Assembly: GCA_030442055.1 (NCBI GenBank)
Contig: JAUJEB010000006.1
Span: 310,001-374,000 of the forward strand
Direction of reading: 5' to 3'
Origin: Agaribacillus aureus
Lineage (GTDB): Bacteria; Bacteroidota; Bacteroidia; Cytophagales; Cyclobacteriaceae
DNA length: 64,000 nucleotides
The notes beneath the pieces were generated by a model. That model made no database searches. It was not told where the DNA came from and was given only the letters and a program-made list of their open reading frames with translations. The position numbers and the translations under genes were made by a program. Shown in pieces: positions 9,036-19,000 of the stretch. Every line of letters begins with the position of its first letter. The stretch's first letter is position 1.

Positions 9036-9686
9036 ATGGAAATGGCAAACGATATTAAGGCAATTTTGTTTGATTTTGATGATACGTTGATGCAAACAAA
9101 GAAGATCAAGGTAAAAGCCATAAAAACGTTGGGCTTAAGATATTATAATTTTGACATACCGGATGAATTGATAGACCAACACTGGGGAACGCCTTTTTCC
9201 TCCTTTTATGAGAATGTATTTACTTCAGTAGATAATGACCTGGATAGAATTCTCGCCAGAAGAGAAATGATCAATGAAGAGTTTCGAAATCAGCCTTATG
9301 ATGATGCCAAGTCAGTCTTGACCTACCTGACTTCCAGGTACCTGGTAGGCATTGTCACCGCCTCCAGCAAGAAGGCAGTGAACGCCGAACTGGCAGGTGT
9401 TGACTTACCTATCCAACAGCTTCACTTCATTCAAACAGCCGAAGATACTTTTTACCATAAACCTGACCCTAGGGTATTTGACCCATCTATTGAAAAACTT
9501 TCTCCCAAAGGAATTCGGCGGAACGAAATATTGTATGTTGGAGACTCCTTTCAGGACTATATGGCGGCCGTTGACGCGGGATTGTCTTTCATTGGAATAG
9601 CTAATAATACCACCCCGGAAAGTGCCTTTAAAAAAAGAAAAATTCGCTTTGTAAAAAGGCTTTCAGACCTTAAAGATATTTTGTGA
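9036..9686 (+). CDS. HAD superfamily (subfamily IA) hydrolase
   Basis: This 216-aa protein shows all four HAD motifs: motif I DFDDTLMQT with the nucleophile Asp and acid/base Asp near 13-15, motif II as the Ser in TASSK, motif III Lys in HKPDPRVF, and motif IV GDSFQDY. A helical cap lies between motif I and II, as in phosphoglycolate phosphatase and beta-phosphoglucomutase relatives. It is probably a cytoplasmic small-molecule phosphatase; the substrate cannot be deduced from sequence. The gene sits alone between two hairpin terminators. Confidence 0.85.
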   Translation: MEMANDIKAILFDFDDTLMQTKKIKVKAIKTLGLRYYNFDIPDELIDQHWGTPFSSFYENVFTSVDNDLDRILARREMINEEFRNQPYDDAKSVLTYLTSRYLVGIVTASSKKAVNAELAGVDLPIQQLHFIQTAEDTFYHKPDPRVFDPSIEKLSPKGIRRNEILYVGDSFQDYMAAVDAGLSFIGIANNTTPESAFKKRKIRFVKRLSDLKDIL

Positions 9687-9690
9687 CAGA

Positions 9691-9731
9691 CAAAAAATAA
9701 CGCCGATTCACTTATATGCGATGAATCGGCG
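9691..9731 (-). terminator. Intrinsic terminator shared by convergent genes
   Basis: CGCCGATTCA at 9701-9710 pairs with TGAATCGGCG at 9722-9731, a perfect 10-bp stem. On the minus strand it is followed by TTATTTTTTG, giving a good terminator for the M16 operon; it may also stop readthrough from the HAD gene. Confidence 0.75.
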
Positions 9732-9764
9732 CTATGGAAGTTATTTATTTTTTAGTTTTTCCGG

Positions 9765-11921
9765 TTATTCAATTTTGAATGTATCCGGTGGCAATTCGGT
9801 GTTGACTTTTATCTCTTCCACCTCCACGTTTATTATTTGCGGTCCCACGTTCTGTGTTAAAGAAAAAGGAAGTTTTAGGCCTTCTACATCCTTGTAGTTT
9901 TTGTAAGACCAGGTATTATTGAAGCTACCTTGAGGTGTGTCCATTACTTTGCTGAATTTTACTTTTAAGGCAGTTTCTTTATCAAAGTAAATCGTGGCTT
10001 TACCTCCTGTAGGATAGGTCATCTCTATTGCGTAGGCATCTTTACCATCAACCTTTTCGATCCCAGACAGGCTAAGCTTAATTTGATGTTTATCGAAATA
10101 CGCTTCAGGAAATAAAGAGTTATCAATAATGGATTCCTGTTTTAAATTATCGGGCAATGGCAAAGCCTGTCCCATCTGTAGCATGGAAGCATTACTTCCG
10201 TCCGACACCCATTTCTGGGCAGTCATACCTCCCATGGTAAGTTCAGTTTTTGATTTTAAAGGCACTGCTTTAAATTCTGCCAGGGCCAGTTGCTGTCCCA
10301 TGACACTAACCGCAGAATTGCTTGAGAGACTTTTTACAGATTTTATTTTGGACTCGCCACCTATGGCGTTAATATAACTTTTAATGACCGTCTCCGGGGT
10401 TAGATTGGCAGGTAAGTCACTGGCGCTGGTGGGAACGTAATTGTTACCGTAGATATCGTAATATTTTACCTCGCCAAATTGTTTTAGTTTATCAGCTAAC
10501 TCACTGGCTTTTCCAACAACCAGTATGTAGGCGTTGTCTGGTTTAACATATTTTTCAGCCATGCTATGGATATCTTCTATGCTCACGGCGGCTACCTTTT
10601 TCAGATAGTTAGGGTAATAATCCTTAGGCATATTATAGCGCTCTGTATTTAGCGCAAAGTTGGCCACAGTTTGCGGGCTTTCAAGCGATCGGGCAAAGCT
10701 TCCGGTGATGTAATTTTTCATTCTGCTTAGCTCCGTTTCGGTTACTTTTTCATCCCGGATTCTTTTCAATTCATATATAAACTGTACGATACTGCTATCG
10801 GTAACTTCATTGCGCACACTGGAGGAGGCATTAAAGTCACCCACCAGTTTATCCGAAGATAACGAAGAATAAGCACCGTAAGTAAATGCATGAGTTTCTC
10901 TTAGGTTTGCAAATAATCTTCCGGAAAAACCACCTCCTAAAATATTATTCATCAAGCTTCCTTTAATGACATCTTCGCTGCCAGGCTTCAGGTCAACGGG
11001 ATAAGTAATATTGATGATGGACTGTACAGCCTGTGGTCTGTCAACCAATGCCACCATGGGTTTAGCAGGAGGAGTAGGGATCTCGTAGCTATGTGTAGGT
11101 ACCTCGCCTTTCTGCCAGTCACCAAAGTATGCTGTCACCAGCGACTCAGCCTCGGCCTTGGTGATATCTCCAACGATCGCGAAGTAAGCAATATTAGGTT
11201 TAAAGTAGGTTTCATAATATTTTTTACAATCCTCCAACGTAATATTATTGACAGTCTCCTCAGTGGTCAATTCCCCGTACGGATGATTTTTCCCATAGGT
11301 CAGCACATATCTTACGTTGTCGGCGATCTCATTGGGATCTTCCTTTTGGCTTTGCAGACCGGAGATGGTTTGTTTTTTGATTTTATCAAGCTCAGATTGG
11401 GGGAAGGAGGGGTTTAAGGTAACGTCGGCCATCATCGATACCAGTTTTTTCTTGTGCTTGCTTAAAGCGGCGCCATATACACTGGTAGAAGAGGTGCTCA
11501 GCGTAGCACCTATAAAATCCACCTCTTCATCGATCTGCTCTTTGGTTTTACTTTTGGTCCCCCTGCTTAATAGTTGACCGGCAGCGGAAACATAACCGGC
11601 GTGATCGCCTTCCAATATGGGATCTCTGTCAATGATTAAAGAGAATGACACCCGTGGTAATTTGTTGTTTTCTACCACAAAAACCTTTAACCCATTTTCC
11701 AGTGTAAAGGACTGGTAATCGCCGATTTGTATTTCTGGCGCAGGGCCAGGGGTAGGGATTTTTGATCTGTCCAGCGCCGTGTCTTGTCCAACCAATGTAC
11801 TTGTGGCGCGTTCACCAGTGTTATTTTTTTTAGCGTCGGTTGAGGCCGCAGTATCCATTTTTTTTGTGGACGTGCAGGAACCGATGAAAATGATAAGTAT
11901 AATATAAGTTAATTGCTTCAT
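9765..11921 (-). CDS. M16 family lipoprotein, zinc-site-degenerate partner subunit
   Basis: This 718-aa protein begins with a lipoprotein signal peptide (lipobox around GSC at residue 16). Residues about 70-500 are two M16 domains, but the position of HxxEH reads GYVSAAGQLLSRG, so the zinc site is lost. Such inactive subunits pair with an active M16 partner, as in mitochondrial processing peptidase and its bacterial relatives. Residues about 510-718 form an extra domain with repeated beta strands that resembles the outer-membrane lipoprotein-sorting (LolA-like) fold found in other Bacteroidota M16 proteins; that comparison is tentative. The start is 1 bp downstream of the stop of the catalytic M16 gene, so the two proteins are presumably made together and act in the periplasm. 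Confidence 0.88.
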   Translation of the reverse strand: MKQLTYIILIIFIGSCTSTKKMDTAASTDAKKNNTGERATSTLVGQDTALDRSKIPTPGPAPEIQIGDYQSFTLENGLKVFVVENNKLPRVSFSLIIDRDPILEGDHAGYVSAAGQLLSRGTKSKTKEQIDEEVDFIGATLSTSSTSVYGAALSKHKKKLVSMMADVTLNPSFPQSELDKIKKQTISGLQSQKEDPNEIADNVRYVLTYGKNHPYGELTTEETVNNITLEDCKKYYETYFKPNIAYFAIVGDITKAEAESLVTAYFGDWQKGEVPTHSYEIPTPPAKPMVALVDRPQAVQSIINITYPVDLKPGSEDVIKGSLMNNILGGGFSGRLFANLRETHAFTYGAYSSLSSDKLVGDFNASSSVRNEVTDSSIVQFIYELKRIRDEKVTETELSRMKNYITGSFARSLESPQTVANFALNTERYNMPKDYYPNYLKKVAAVSIEDIHSMAEKYVKPDNAYILVVGKASELADKLKQFGEVKYYDIYGNNYVPTSASDLPANLTPETVIKSYINAIGGESKIKSVKSLSSNSAVSVMGQQLALAEFKAVPLKSKTELTMGGMTAQKWVSDGSNASMLQMGQALPLPDNLKQESIIDNSLFPEAYFDKHQIKLSLSGIEKVDGKDAYAIEMTYPTGGKATIYFDKETALKVKFSKVMDTPQGSFNNTWSYKNYKDVEGLKLPFSLTQNVGPQIINVEVEEIKVNTELPPDTFKIE

Positions 11922-11922
11922 T

Positions 11923-13290
11923 TTAATTACCCTCCTTGTTTATGGTTGAATTATCCGGCTGCTGCTGTGCCGATTTGGGAAGGTAATGTAACACCACCCT
12001 GTTTTCTTTGATTAAATACTTGTTGGCTACTCTTTTGATATCCTCGCGTGTCACCTTTCTGAATTTGTCAATTTCGGTATTTATCAAATTAGCATCGCCA
12101 AAGTAAACGTGATAATTCGCCAGGCTTTCTGCAATGCCCGCCACTCGCGCATTACCGGCAATGAAATCATTTTCAATTTGGTTTTGGATTTTTTGAAATT
12201 CCCTTTCGGTGATCAAATCGGTCTTCACTTTTTCCAGTTCCTGATCAATGGAGGATTCCAGTTCATTGACATCCACACCTGCGGCCGCAATGCCGAAGGT
12301 GATGAATAAGCCGGGGTCTTCAGCCGATAATGGAATAGCGCCAACAAATAAAGCTTTTTGCTGTTCGTCAACCAGCGCTTTATTGAGCCGCGAACTTTGT
12401 CCATTTGATAGAAGGTTGGTCAATACATTTAAGGCATAGTAGTCCGGAGTTCCCTGCGCAGGCATGTGATAGGCCTGAATGGCGGCTGGGAGTTGAATAT
12501 TATCAAAGACCACATCCCTTACTTCTTTTGTTTTTTGTGGTTCAACCACGGTAGGCCGTGGCAAAGGCTTGGTACTTTTAGGGACTTCATCGAAATATTT
12601 GGCCACCAGTTTTTTGGTTTTTTCAATGTCAATGTCACCGGCAATAGATAGGGTGGCGTTGTTGGGCACATAAAAGGTATTATAAAAATCCATAAATTCC
12701 TGTAGGGTGGCCTGATTTATATGTTCCATAGATCCGATAGGCGCCCACTGATAGGGATGTTCTTCATAAGCTCTATCCAGGACTTCAACCAGGATTGAAC
12801 CATATGGTTGGTTATCGATTCTTTGTCTTTTTTCCTCCTTCACAACTTCCCTTTGAGTTTCTATCCCCACAGAATCTATTTTGGCATGGAGCATTCTCTC
12901 TGATTCCAGATATAGTCCCAGCTCCAGCTGGTTTGAAGGCAGTAGCTCATAGTAAAATGTACGGTCAAAAGAGGTATTTGCATTCAATGCCCCACCTGCC
13001 CCGGTTACCAGCTTGTCGAATTGTCCTCTTTCTATATTTTCTGATCCTTCAAATAACAGGTGTTCAAAAAAATGGGCAAAGCCGGTTCGGTTCGGATCTT
13101 CATTTTTTGAACCTACATGGTATAATACACTAACCACGACGATAGGGGTACTATTATCCTGGTGTAATATAACATGTAATCCATTATCTAAATCATATTC
13201 TGTGAATTCGATGTTTGTTCCCTGCGCAAGCACCAAATGAATGGTTAGAGGAAGCAACATCGCTAAGACGCCAATTTTTTTCATTTTCAT
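11923..13290 (-). CDS. M16 family zinc metallopeptidase, catalytic subunit, periplasmic
   Basis: The 455-aa protein starts with a signal peptide (about 1-23, cleavage after LAQ) and retains the zinc motif HFFEH (His73, Glu76, His77) in GFAHFFEHLLFEGS. Two M16 domains follow. It is the upstream gene of a two-gene unit with the zinc-less M16 lipoprotein, separated by 1 bp. The pair resembles the MPP-like alpha/beta organisation in which one subunit cuts and the other helps bind substrate. The physiological substrate is not known. Confidence 0.9.
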   Translation of the reverse strand: MKMKKIGVLAMLLPLTIHLVLAQGTNIEFTEYDLDNGLHVILHQDNSTPIVVVSVLYHVGSKNEDPNRTGFAHFFEHLLFEGSENIERGQFDKLVTGAGGALNANTSFDRTFYYELLPSNQLELGLYLESERMLHAKIDSVGIETQREVVKEEKRQRIDNQPYGSILVEVLDRAYEEHPYQWAPIGSMEHINQATLQEFMDFYNTFYVPNNATLSIAGDIDIEKTKKLVAKYFDEVPKSTKPLPRPTVVEPQKTKEVRDVVFDNIQLPAAIQAYHMPAQGTPDYYALNVLTNLLSNGQSSRLNKALVDEQQKALFVGAIPLSAEDPGLFITFGIAAAGVDVNELESSIDQELEKVKTDLITEREFQKIQNQIENDFIAGNARVAGIAESLANYHVYFGDANLINTEIDKFRKVTREDIKRVANKYLIKENRVVLHYLPKSAQQQPDNSTINKEGN

Positions 13291-13316
13291 TAAATTTTCA
13301 GGTTTTGTTTACAATC

Positions 13317-13324
13317 CAAATATA
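13317..13324 (-). promoter_or_regulatory. Possible -7 element for the M16 pair
   Basis: On the minus strand the sequence reads TATATTTG, an exact TAnnTTTG match, 26 bp before the ATG. No convincing TTG lies at the -33 distance. Confidence 0.4.
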
Positions 13325-13467
13325 TTATTAATTAAAACATATAAATGACTTGTTTTTATAAAACTGAAAATAATTATATAAACGGTAGGTAGAATAGCTG
13401 ATGTTCAATGAAAAGGGGACTTCTAATTTGAGGTGGCTGCTTGGGAATTAATTAGGTCGATGGTATT

Positions 13468-14136
13468 TTAGTGGAGTCTAAAGATAATGGGAATAGTCAT
13501 TCTTACCTTTACAGGTTTACCCCGCTGTTTTCCCGGTTTCCATTTAGGATGTTTTTTGAGGATACGAATTGCCTCCTGATCACAACCAGCGCCAATGCCT
13601 TTGGAGACCTTAATATCGGTGAGCGTGCCATCTGTATCTACCACAAATTGCACATATACTTTTCCCTCAATGCTCATCCTTCGTGCCTGTGGGGGGTAAT
13701 TTACATGTTTCCTAAAAAAATCGTAAAAGGCATTTATCCCGCCGTACGGTTCGGCTTGCTCTTCTACAATATAGAATATTTCATCAGCTTCTTCCTCTTC
13801 CGGCTCGTCGCTTACGATAATTTCTTCGATGGCGGTTTCTTCTGTGATTTCGACATCGAGATCCACTTCGATTTCCTGCTCGATTTCTTCCTCATCCGGT
13901 ACCTCTATAATCTCGGGTTGTTGGATTACCGGCGGCGGAGGCGGGGGTTGCTCGGTGGGTGGGATTTCCATGATTTCTTCAAAGTTATCGTCAAGATTTC
14001 CCAAATTAATAAGATCTCCATCTTCATAGTGCCGCCACTCAAAGGCGATAATGGTTAAGGAAAGGCTGCATACCAAGCCAAGGTTGAAGAACATACCCGA
14101 CTTTTTTCTTAAATCCGCTTCAGGTTTCTTTTTCAT
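13468..14136 (-). CDS. TonB family energy transducer (copy 1)
   Basis: TonB proteins transmit proton-motive force from the ExbBD complex to outer-membrane receptors. This 222-aa protein has one N-terminal membrane helix (about 14-32), a linker with PPPPPP followed by an almost uninterrupted run of Glu/Asp (about 57-125), and a C-terminal TonB domain with YPPQARRMSIEGKVYVQFVVD and the closing KVRMTIPIIFRL. Normal TonB linkers are Pro-Lys/Pro-Glu rich; an acidic linker of this kind is characteristic of Bacteroidota paralogs. It lies 105 bp downstream of a paralog whose linker is identical; the hairpin between them suggests partly separate transcription. No exbBD genes are in the window. Confidence 0.92.
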   Translation of the reverse strand: MKKKPEADLRKKSGMFFNLGLVCSLSLTIIAFEWRHYEDGDLINLGNLDDNFEEIMEIPPTEQPPPPPPVIQQPEIIEVPDEEEIEQEIEVDLDVEITEETAIEEIIVSDEPEEEEADEIFYIVEEQAEPYGGINAFYDFFRKHVNYPPQARRMSIEGKVYVQFVVDTDGTLTDIKVSKGIGAGCDQEAIRILKKHPKWKPGKQRGKPVKVRMTIPIIFRLH

Positions 14137-14186
14137 AAAACTAAATATTTAGTTATAAAACTAATAAAATAGTTTTATGAATCAAA

Positions 14187-14211
14187 ATAAAACCCCACTA
14201 TTAGTGGGGTT
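14187..14211 (-). terminator. Intrinsic terminator between the two TonB genes
   Basis: AACCCCACTA and TAGTGGGGTT (14191-14211) pair around a single-base centre; the minus-strand transcript continues with TTTTATTTTG. It follows the upstream TonB copy 2. Confidence 0.75.
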
Positions 14212-14241
14212 GTACATACAATTATCTTATGATTTGAATGT

Positions 14242-14916
14242 TTAACCTAATTTAAATGTAATTGGAATTACCATTCGAACCCGCACCGGTCTTCCTCTTT
14301 GTTTTCCGGCTTTCCACTTCGGGTGATTTTTCAATACCCTGATGGCCTCTTCATCACATCCGGCACCGATACCTTTAATGGCCTGGACGTCAGTAATTTT
14401 ACCATCTTTATCCACTACAAACTGCACGAATACTTTTCCTTCTATACCCATTCTTCTCGCCTGAGAGGGATATTTCAGGTTTTTTCTTACAAAGGCGTAA
14501 AATGCAGCCATACCGCCATTGGGGGTAGGTTGTTCTTCAACAATCGTAAATATTTCATCGGCTTCCTCTTCTTCCGGCTCATCGCTTACGATGATCTCTT
14601 CAATAGCCGTTTCTTCGGTAATTTCCACATCTAGATCCACTTCAATCTCCTGCTCGATTTCTTCTTCATCCGGTACTTCGATAATCTCCGGTTGTTGGAT
14701 TACCGGTGGTGGTGGAGGGGGTTGTTCGGTAGGAGGAACCTCCATAATCTCCTCAAAATTATCATCAACCTGTCCAAGATTCATTAAATCACCGTCATCA
14801 TAGGTTCTCCAACTGAAAGCAGTGATTACAATCCCCAGACTTAATACCAGCCCCAAATTAAGAAACATCCCTGTCTTTTTGGTCAGATCTGCTTCCGGTT
14901 TCTTTTTTAGTTCCAT
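14242..14916 (-). CDS. TonB family energy transducer (copy 2)
   Basis: This 224-aa protein is the paralog of the neighbouring TonB: a membrane helix (about 16-34), a Pro-then-acidic linker, and a C-terminal TonB domain containing YPSQARRMGIEGKVFVQFVVDKDGK and ending VRMVIPITFKLG. From PPTEQPPPPPP through EEEEADEIF the linker is identical in both copies, although the DNA differs at more than 20 synonymous positions, whereas the folded domain and N-terminus differ at many residues. Each copy may serve different receptors while sharing a periplasmic partner. It is downstream of vanZ by 288 bp and probably has its own promoter. Confidence 0.92.
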   Translation of the reverse strand: MELKKKPEADLTKKTGMFLNLGLVLSLGIVITAFSWRTYDDGDLMNLGQVDDNFEEIMEVPPTEQPPPPPPVIQQPEIIEVPDEEEIEQEIEVDLDVEITEETAIEEIIVSDEPEEEEADEIFTIVEEQPTPNGGMAAFYAFVRKNLKYPSQARRMGIEGKVFVQFVVDKDGKITDVQAIKGIGAGCDEEAIRVLKNHPKWKAGKQRGRPVRVRMVIPITFKLG

Positions 14917-14974
14917 GGTAAATATTTTGTTAGTTATTTACGAAATTTGGCTTTCCCCAGAATAGCCTTACTCT

Positions 14975-14982
14975 CAAATATA
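14975..14982 (-). promoter_or_regulatory. Possible -7 element for the tonB copy 2 gene
   Basis: TATATTTG on the minus strand fits TAnnTTTG, 58 bp before the ATG. The -33 element is not clear. Confidence 0.4.
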
Positions 14983-15204
14983 CGAAACAAAATACTTATT
15001 GAAAAGGTTTCTACAGGATTCAATTTGGTTTTTAACAAAAAATAACCCCTTGCCTATAAAATGGCTGTCTTAACAGTTAATATTTCCCGGGGAACCTTCC
15101 GTGTTCTTACCTATTAACAATTTGATAGCCAGCAAATTAAGATTGGTTATGCGTACAAATTATCTTTCGGGAATAGATGTGTTGGACTAATAGCTTATCC
15201 GGAA

Positions 15205-15588
15205 TTATTTTTTGCGGGATTTGAAATAGTGAAATGTTCCTAATCCGATAAGAACACCTATGGTGTTGGCTGCCAAATCCAGCATTTCACTAGACCGTCC
15301 GGGAACAAAATTTTGCAAATATTCTATCAAACCACCGTAAAGCACCGAGAAAATAAATGTTATATAGAAAAAATTACCGAACCTTGCATTGTGCTCATAC
15401 TGTCTGGACATGCCTCTCGCCATCAAAAAGGCCAGCGGTGCAAAAATGGCTGCATGCACGATCTTATCAAAATAAGGGATATTCCACCAGAAAGGGACAT
15501 CCGGCACGGCCCTGGCAGGAGACAACGTTAAAATGGCAATCACTAAGATCCATATAATGGTTAAAACATGATAACGCCAATGGTACAT
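15205..15588 (-). CDS. VanZ-like family membrane protein
   Basis: This 127-aa protein has four predicted membrane helices (about 8-24, 40-57, 73-93, 100-120) and the family signatures LSPARAVPDVPFW, then DKIVHAAIFAPLAFL and GGLIEYLQ. VanZ itself lowers teicoplanin sensitivity in enterococci, but chromosomal relatives in Bacteroidota sit next to gcvH and sprA and have no demonstrated role. It starts 29 bp after the gcvH stop and is likely in the same transcript. Confidence 0.85.
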   Translation of the reverse strand: MYHWRYHVLTIIWILVIAILTLSPARAVPDVPFWWNIPYFDKIVHAAIFAPLAFLMARGMSRQYEHNARFGNFFYITFIFSVLYGGLIEYLQNFVPGRSSEMLDLAANTIGVLIGLGTFHYFKSRKK

Positions 15589-15617
15589 TGACTTTCAATA
15601 ATAAGTACAAAGCTGCT

Positions 15618-15995
15618 TTATCCTACCAACTCCTGATACTCAGCGGCAGATATTAATTCATCCAACTCGCTTTTGTCACTAATAGTTGCCTGAATCATCC
15701 AACCTTTACCGTAGGGGTCTTCATTAATAATTTCTGGACTTGCCTCCAGTGCTTCATTAAATGAAGTTATCGTTCCTGACACTGGCATAAAAAGATCTGA
15801 AACGGTTTTAACGGCTTCGACCGTACCAAAAACCTCACCTTGACCGATTTCTTCGTCTACTGTCTCAACTTCTACGTAAACAATATCTCCGAGTTCCTGT
15901 TGTGCAAAGGATGTGATGCCTATGGTGATGGTATCACCTTCAATACGAACCCATTCGTGATCTTTAGTGTATTTTAGTTCTTCCGGGAAATTCAT
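15618..15995 (-). CDS. gcvH: Glycine cleavage system H protein
   Basis: GcvH carries the lipoyl arm of the glycine cleavage system. With the ATG at 15995 the protein is 125 aa, the usual length, and begins [15 protein letters not shown]; an upstream in-frame ATG at 16016 would add seven residues with no homology. The lipoyl-accepting Lys63 is in [13 protein letters not shown]. Conserved placement next to sprA is a Bacteroidota feature rather than a functional link, and gcvP/gcvT are not in the window. Lipoylation would depend on lipA at 8.1 kb. Confidence 0.95.
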   Translation of the reverse strand: MNFPEELKYTKDHEWVRIEGDTITIGITSFAQQELGDIVYVEVETVDEEIGQGEVFGTVEAVKTVSDLFMPVSGTITSFNEALEASPEIINEDPYGKGWMIQATISDKSELDELISAAEYQELVG

Positions 15996-16094
15996 GCAGT
16001 TATTTTTTTGTCCCAAAAATACACTCTTTTTTCAAATGCAAAAATATTTGTCGATAAATTAAATATGGCGTTTGGCTTAGGACTGAATATTCAA

Positions 16095-19000
16095 TTATTG
16101 TGAAAGGCTGAACCTGATTCGCGTACCGAATGCCGTAGTTGCCCGTTTGAAGCTGGCTGATACTTTCGGCTCGTTTACGTTCCTTTCAAAATAGATCTGT
16201 ACGCTCAGTTTTTCATTAACAACGTAGTCGATAGTAGGCCTCAGCTGAAAACTTTTAGTGCCGTTGGTAACGGTATTGGAGTCTTCGATTTTTCTTTGAA
16301 CGGTCTTATTATCTCCCAATGACATTTGCATTTTAAAGGAAAGGTCATTTTCCAGCGTGATTGTTTTACCTTGCGATCTGAACGGGAGCTTAAATTTTGC
16401 TTTTGTATAGCCAAAGGTCAAAGAGAAATCATTTCGGGTGAGCTCCGTAATTTGTGCATTGGATAAAGTCAATGCCAGGCTTCTTTCAGTTTTGTATTCA
16501 ACGTTAATATTCATACGCTTTTTGGTACTGAGATTAACGCCAATTAACGGTGCAAAGCTTTCCGTGATAGAAACCTGGTTTAACACCAATTCAGGCACAA
16601 AGTCGCCATTATCGTTGGTCAGTGAGGGAGGCCTGTAATCCTCCACCCTTTTATCTAGCGTTATACCTTCCTCGTAAAACAGTGAACTGGTAAAGTTTCT
16701 GACATCGTACGAAGAGTTATAAGAATGATTAAGGGTGATAGACCTGAAAATATCTTTAAGCCCATTTAACTTAGACAAACCGGCATAACTCAGCGTCCAG
16801 TTTGGTACGGGCATTTTGGGAAAGGGAGTCAGGTTCACTTTATTGACATCCTGGCCGGTATAGGCCGCGATAAAAGCAGGAATTAACACATCCTGTGAGT
16901 TTAATGCCAGGTTGGCCAGGTCTTCATTGGCTCGTGCCAGCCTGTTGAGAATTTCCTGGCGGTTATTCTCAAAATCCTGGAAGACCGGCGAAACATCATT
17001 ACTGTCATCTCTTTTAAAGGCCGTTTTTAAGGTAAAAAAGGATATGCTGTAGCTACCGGTCCTGGAAGGATTAAGTGACTCCCCGTTTCTGTAAATCTCC
17101 TGGTAGGCATTGGTTTTTTGCTTTCTGGCTTTTAAAGTGATCCGGAAATCTTTAAAAGGTTCGACGATGGCATTAACATTCAGGTCAATGTTATTGGATT
17201 GGCTAAAAGGTGTAGTCAAATCCTCGCTGTTTACCAACCAGCCTTTTCGGAAGGCTCTTTCCCTGATAGATACATCCTGGCTGCCCAATAAAAACGGGAT
17301 TCCCGGCGCCGAAAAGGCCGAGTCCATACCAAACAGAAAGGCGGTTTTATTAAAGCCCGGCAGGTAGGTGCCTTCACCTACATTATAGGTAAAATCGATA
17401 GACCTGACCGACATCAACAGCCGTAGAAATCCTTTTACACCTTTGTTATCACGTTTCAATGCGTCCTCTTCCTCTTTTTCTTCATTTTGTTTTGTTTGTG
17501 GACGCCCTCGCCGTGCCGGTGTAGGGGAGTTAATTTCTTTGAAAAATTTGATCTTATTATATAAACCAACTAAATCAAATTTACCGGTTACGCTCCTTTG
17601 CCTGTTGTTTTGGATCACGTTGCCAAACTCCTCTATCTGATTCAAGGCGCCGGCGGTCCATGTATAGCCTACACTGTATCTGGCATCTGCCCTGACCCAG
17701 TCGGTAAATGGGATTTTATCCAACGGCACCCTATAATTGAAGGATATATCCTGATTAAAATTTTTCATCCGGCCCAAATTCTTTAGATTCTCCCATACCT
17801 CCTGCCGTTCTTCGCTCGTATCGATCTCGCCATCCGGCTCATCGATGACGGCATTGGCCCTCGCGGCATAATCCAGGGATAAACCTTTGGTAAGATTCCA
17901 TCTTACATTGTAGATCCGGTTGAAGGTGAAATACTTTTCAAAATTCGGAGCTATGCCTTCCGTGGTCAGGTTTTCATTGCGAAACTGTGTTTTAATGAAC
18001 CGGCGATCGAGGTCAAACCGGACAGAGACATTATTGGGAATTGGTGAAAAGTTAAAATCTTTTAACAGCTTTAAATAGGGGGAGTTCAAAAACTTTGCCT
18101 TTTGAAATGGTTCTACACTTAGCTCCTGGGGTGCAAAATTATATCCTACCGCGCCCTTGTAGGTTCGGAATAAATAGGACTCCATGTTGAAATTACTTCT
18201 TGTTTCTTCACTGAAAGCATAGGTAAAAGAAAAATTGGAAAGGTCATAGATCCTGTTCTTGGCTTCCGGATTGGTTTTGTTGACCCTGACATTGGTAAAG
18301 TTGATACTTTTTCTTTCGGTATTGTCCGTTACAATATCTTCATAGTTATCTCTTTCTTCCCCCTGCATGGAGTTTAGGGTTGACTTTAACGGCACATCGG
18401 GATCTTTGGGGTCGAAGAAGGGCTTAACTTTTACTTTTTCATAACCTACATACATGGGGATGCTCAATCCCAGCTTTTCCGGAAAGAATTTATCCAGGTT
18501 TACATTGGCGGCGACATCAAATTGTGTGGTTTCTTCCCTTTCCCGCTGGGCAATTTTTTCCTGGATAGAACCAAATCCCACGGAAGTGTACCTGGTGGAA
18601 GCCGTTACATTCGCAAAATCTGCCAGCTGTGCATTTAATCGGGCATTGGCAGCCCACCCGGCCCTGGTGTCAAAATCTCCAACCCTCAATTCATTGGCCC
18701 AGATACACAGGCTTTTAGGGGCTTTATCGGGGCTTTCCGGGTTTCGAATGCCAAGCATCATTACCTGTACCGAACTCAAATCGGGGTTTCCTTTGATGGT
18801 TAATCTTGTTTGCCCTACTTCCAGCAACCCCTGTATATTGGAAAAACGGAAATTTCTGTCCTCATTGGTCCTGTTTCGTAACGACTTTAATTGAAACAAT
18901 TCGTCCAGGCTTACATTGATCTCATTTTGTTCAGGCCAAATAAGCTCCGGGTCGGTATCGCCAATTTGCGTAATCACCAGCGGTACTTCAATTTCATAGT

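Noticed and set aside
14519-14803. Ser/Gly-rich plus-strand frames opposite the TonB linkers
   Set aside because: They are antisense shadows of the Glu/Asp/Pro codon runs in the TonB genes.
13790-14810. Recent gene conversion between the two TonB genes
   Set aside because: The identical linker is encoded with more than 20 synonymous differences, so the DNA has diverged for a long time; constraint on the protein fits better.
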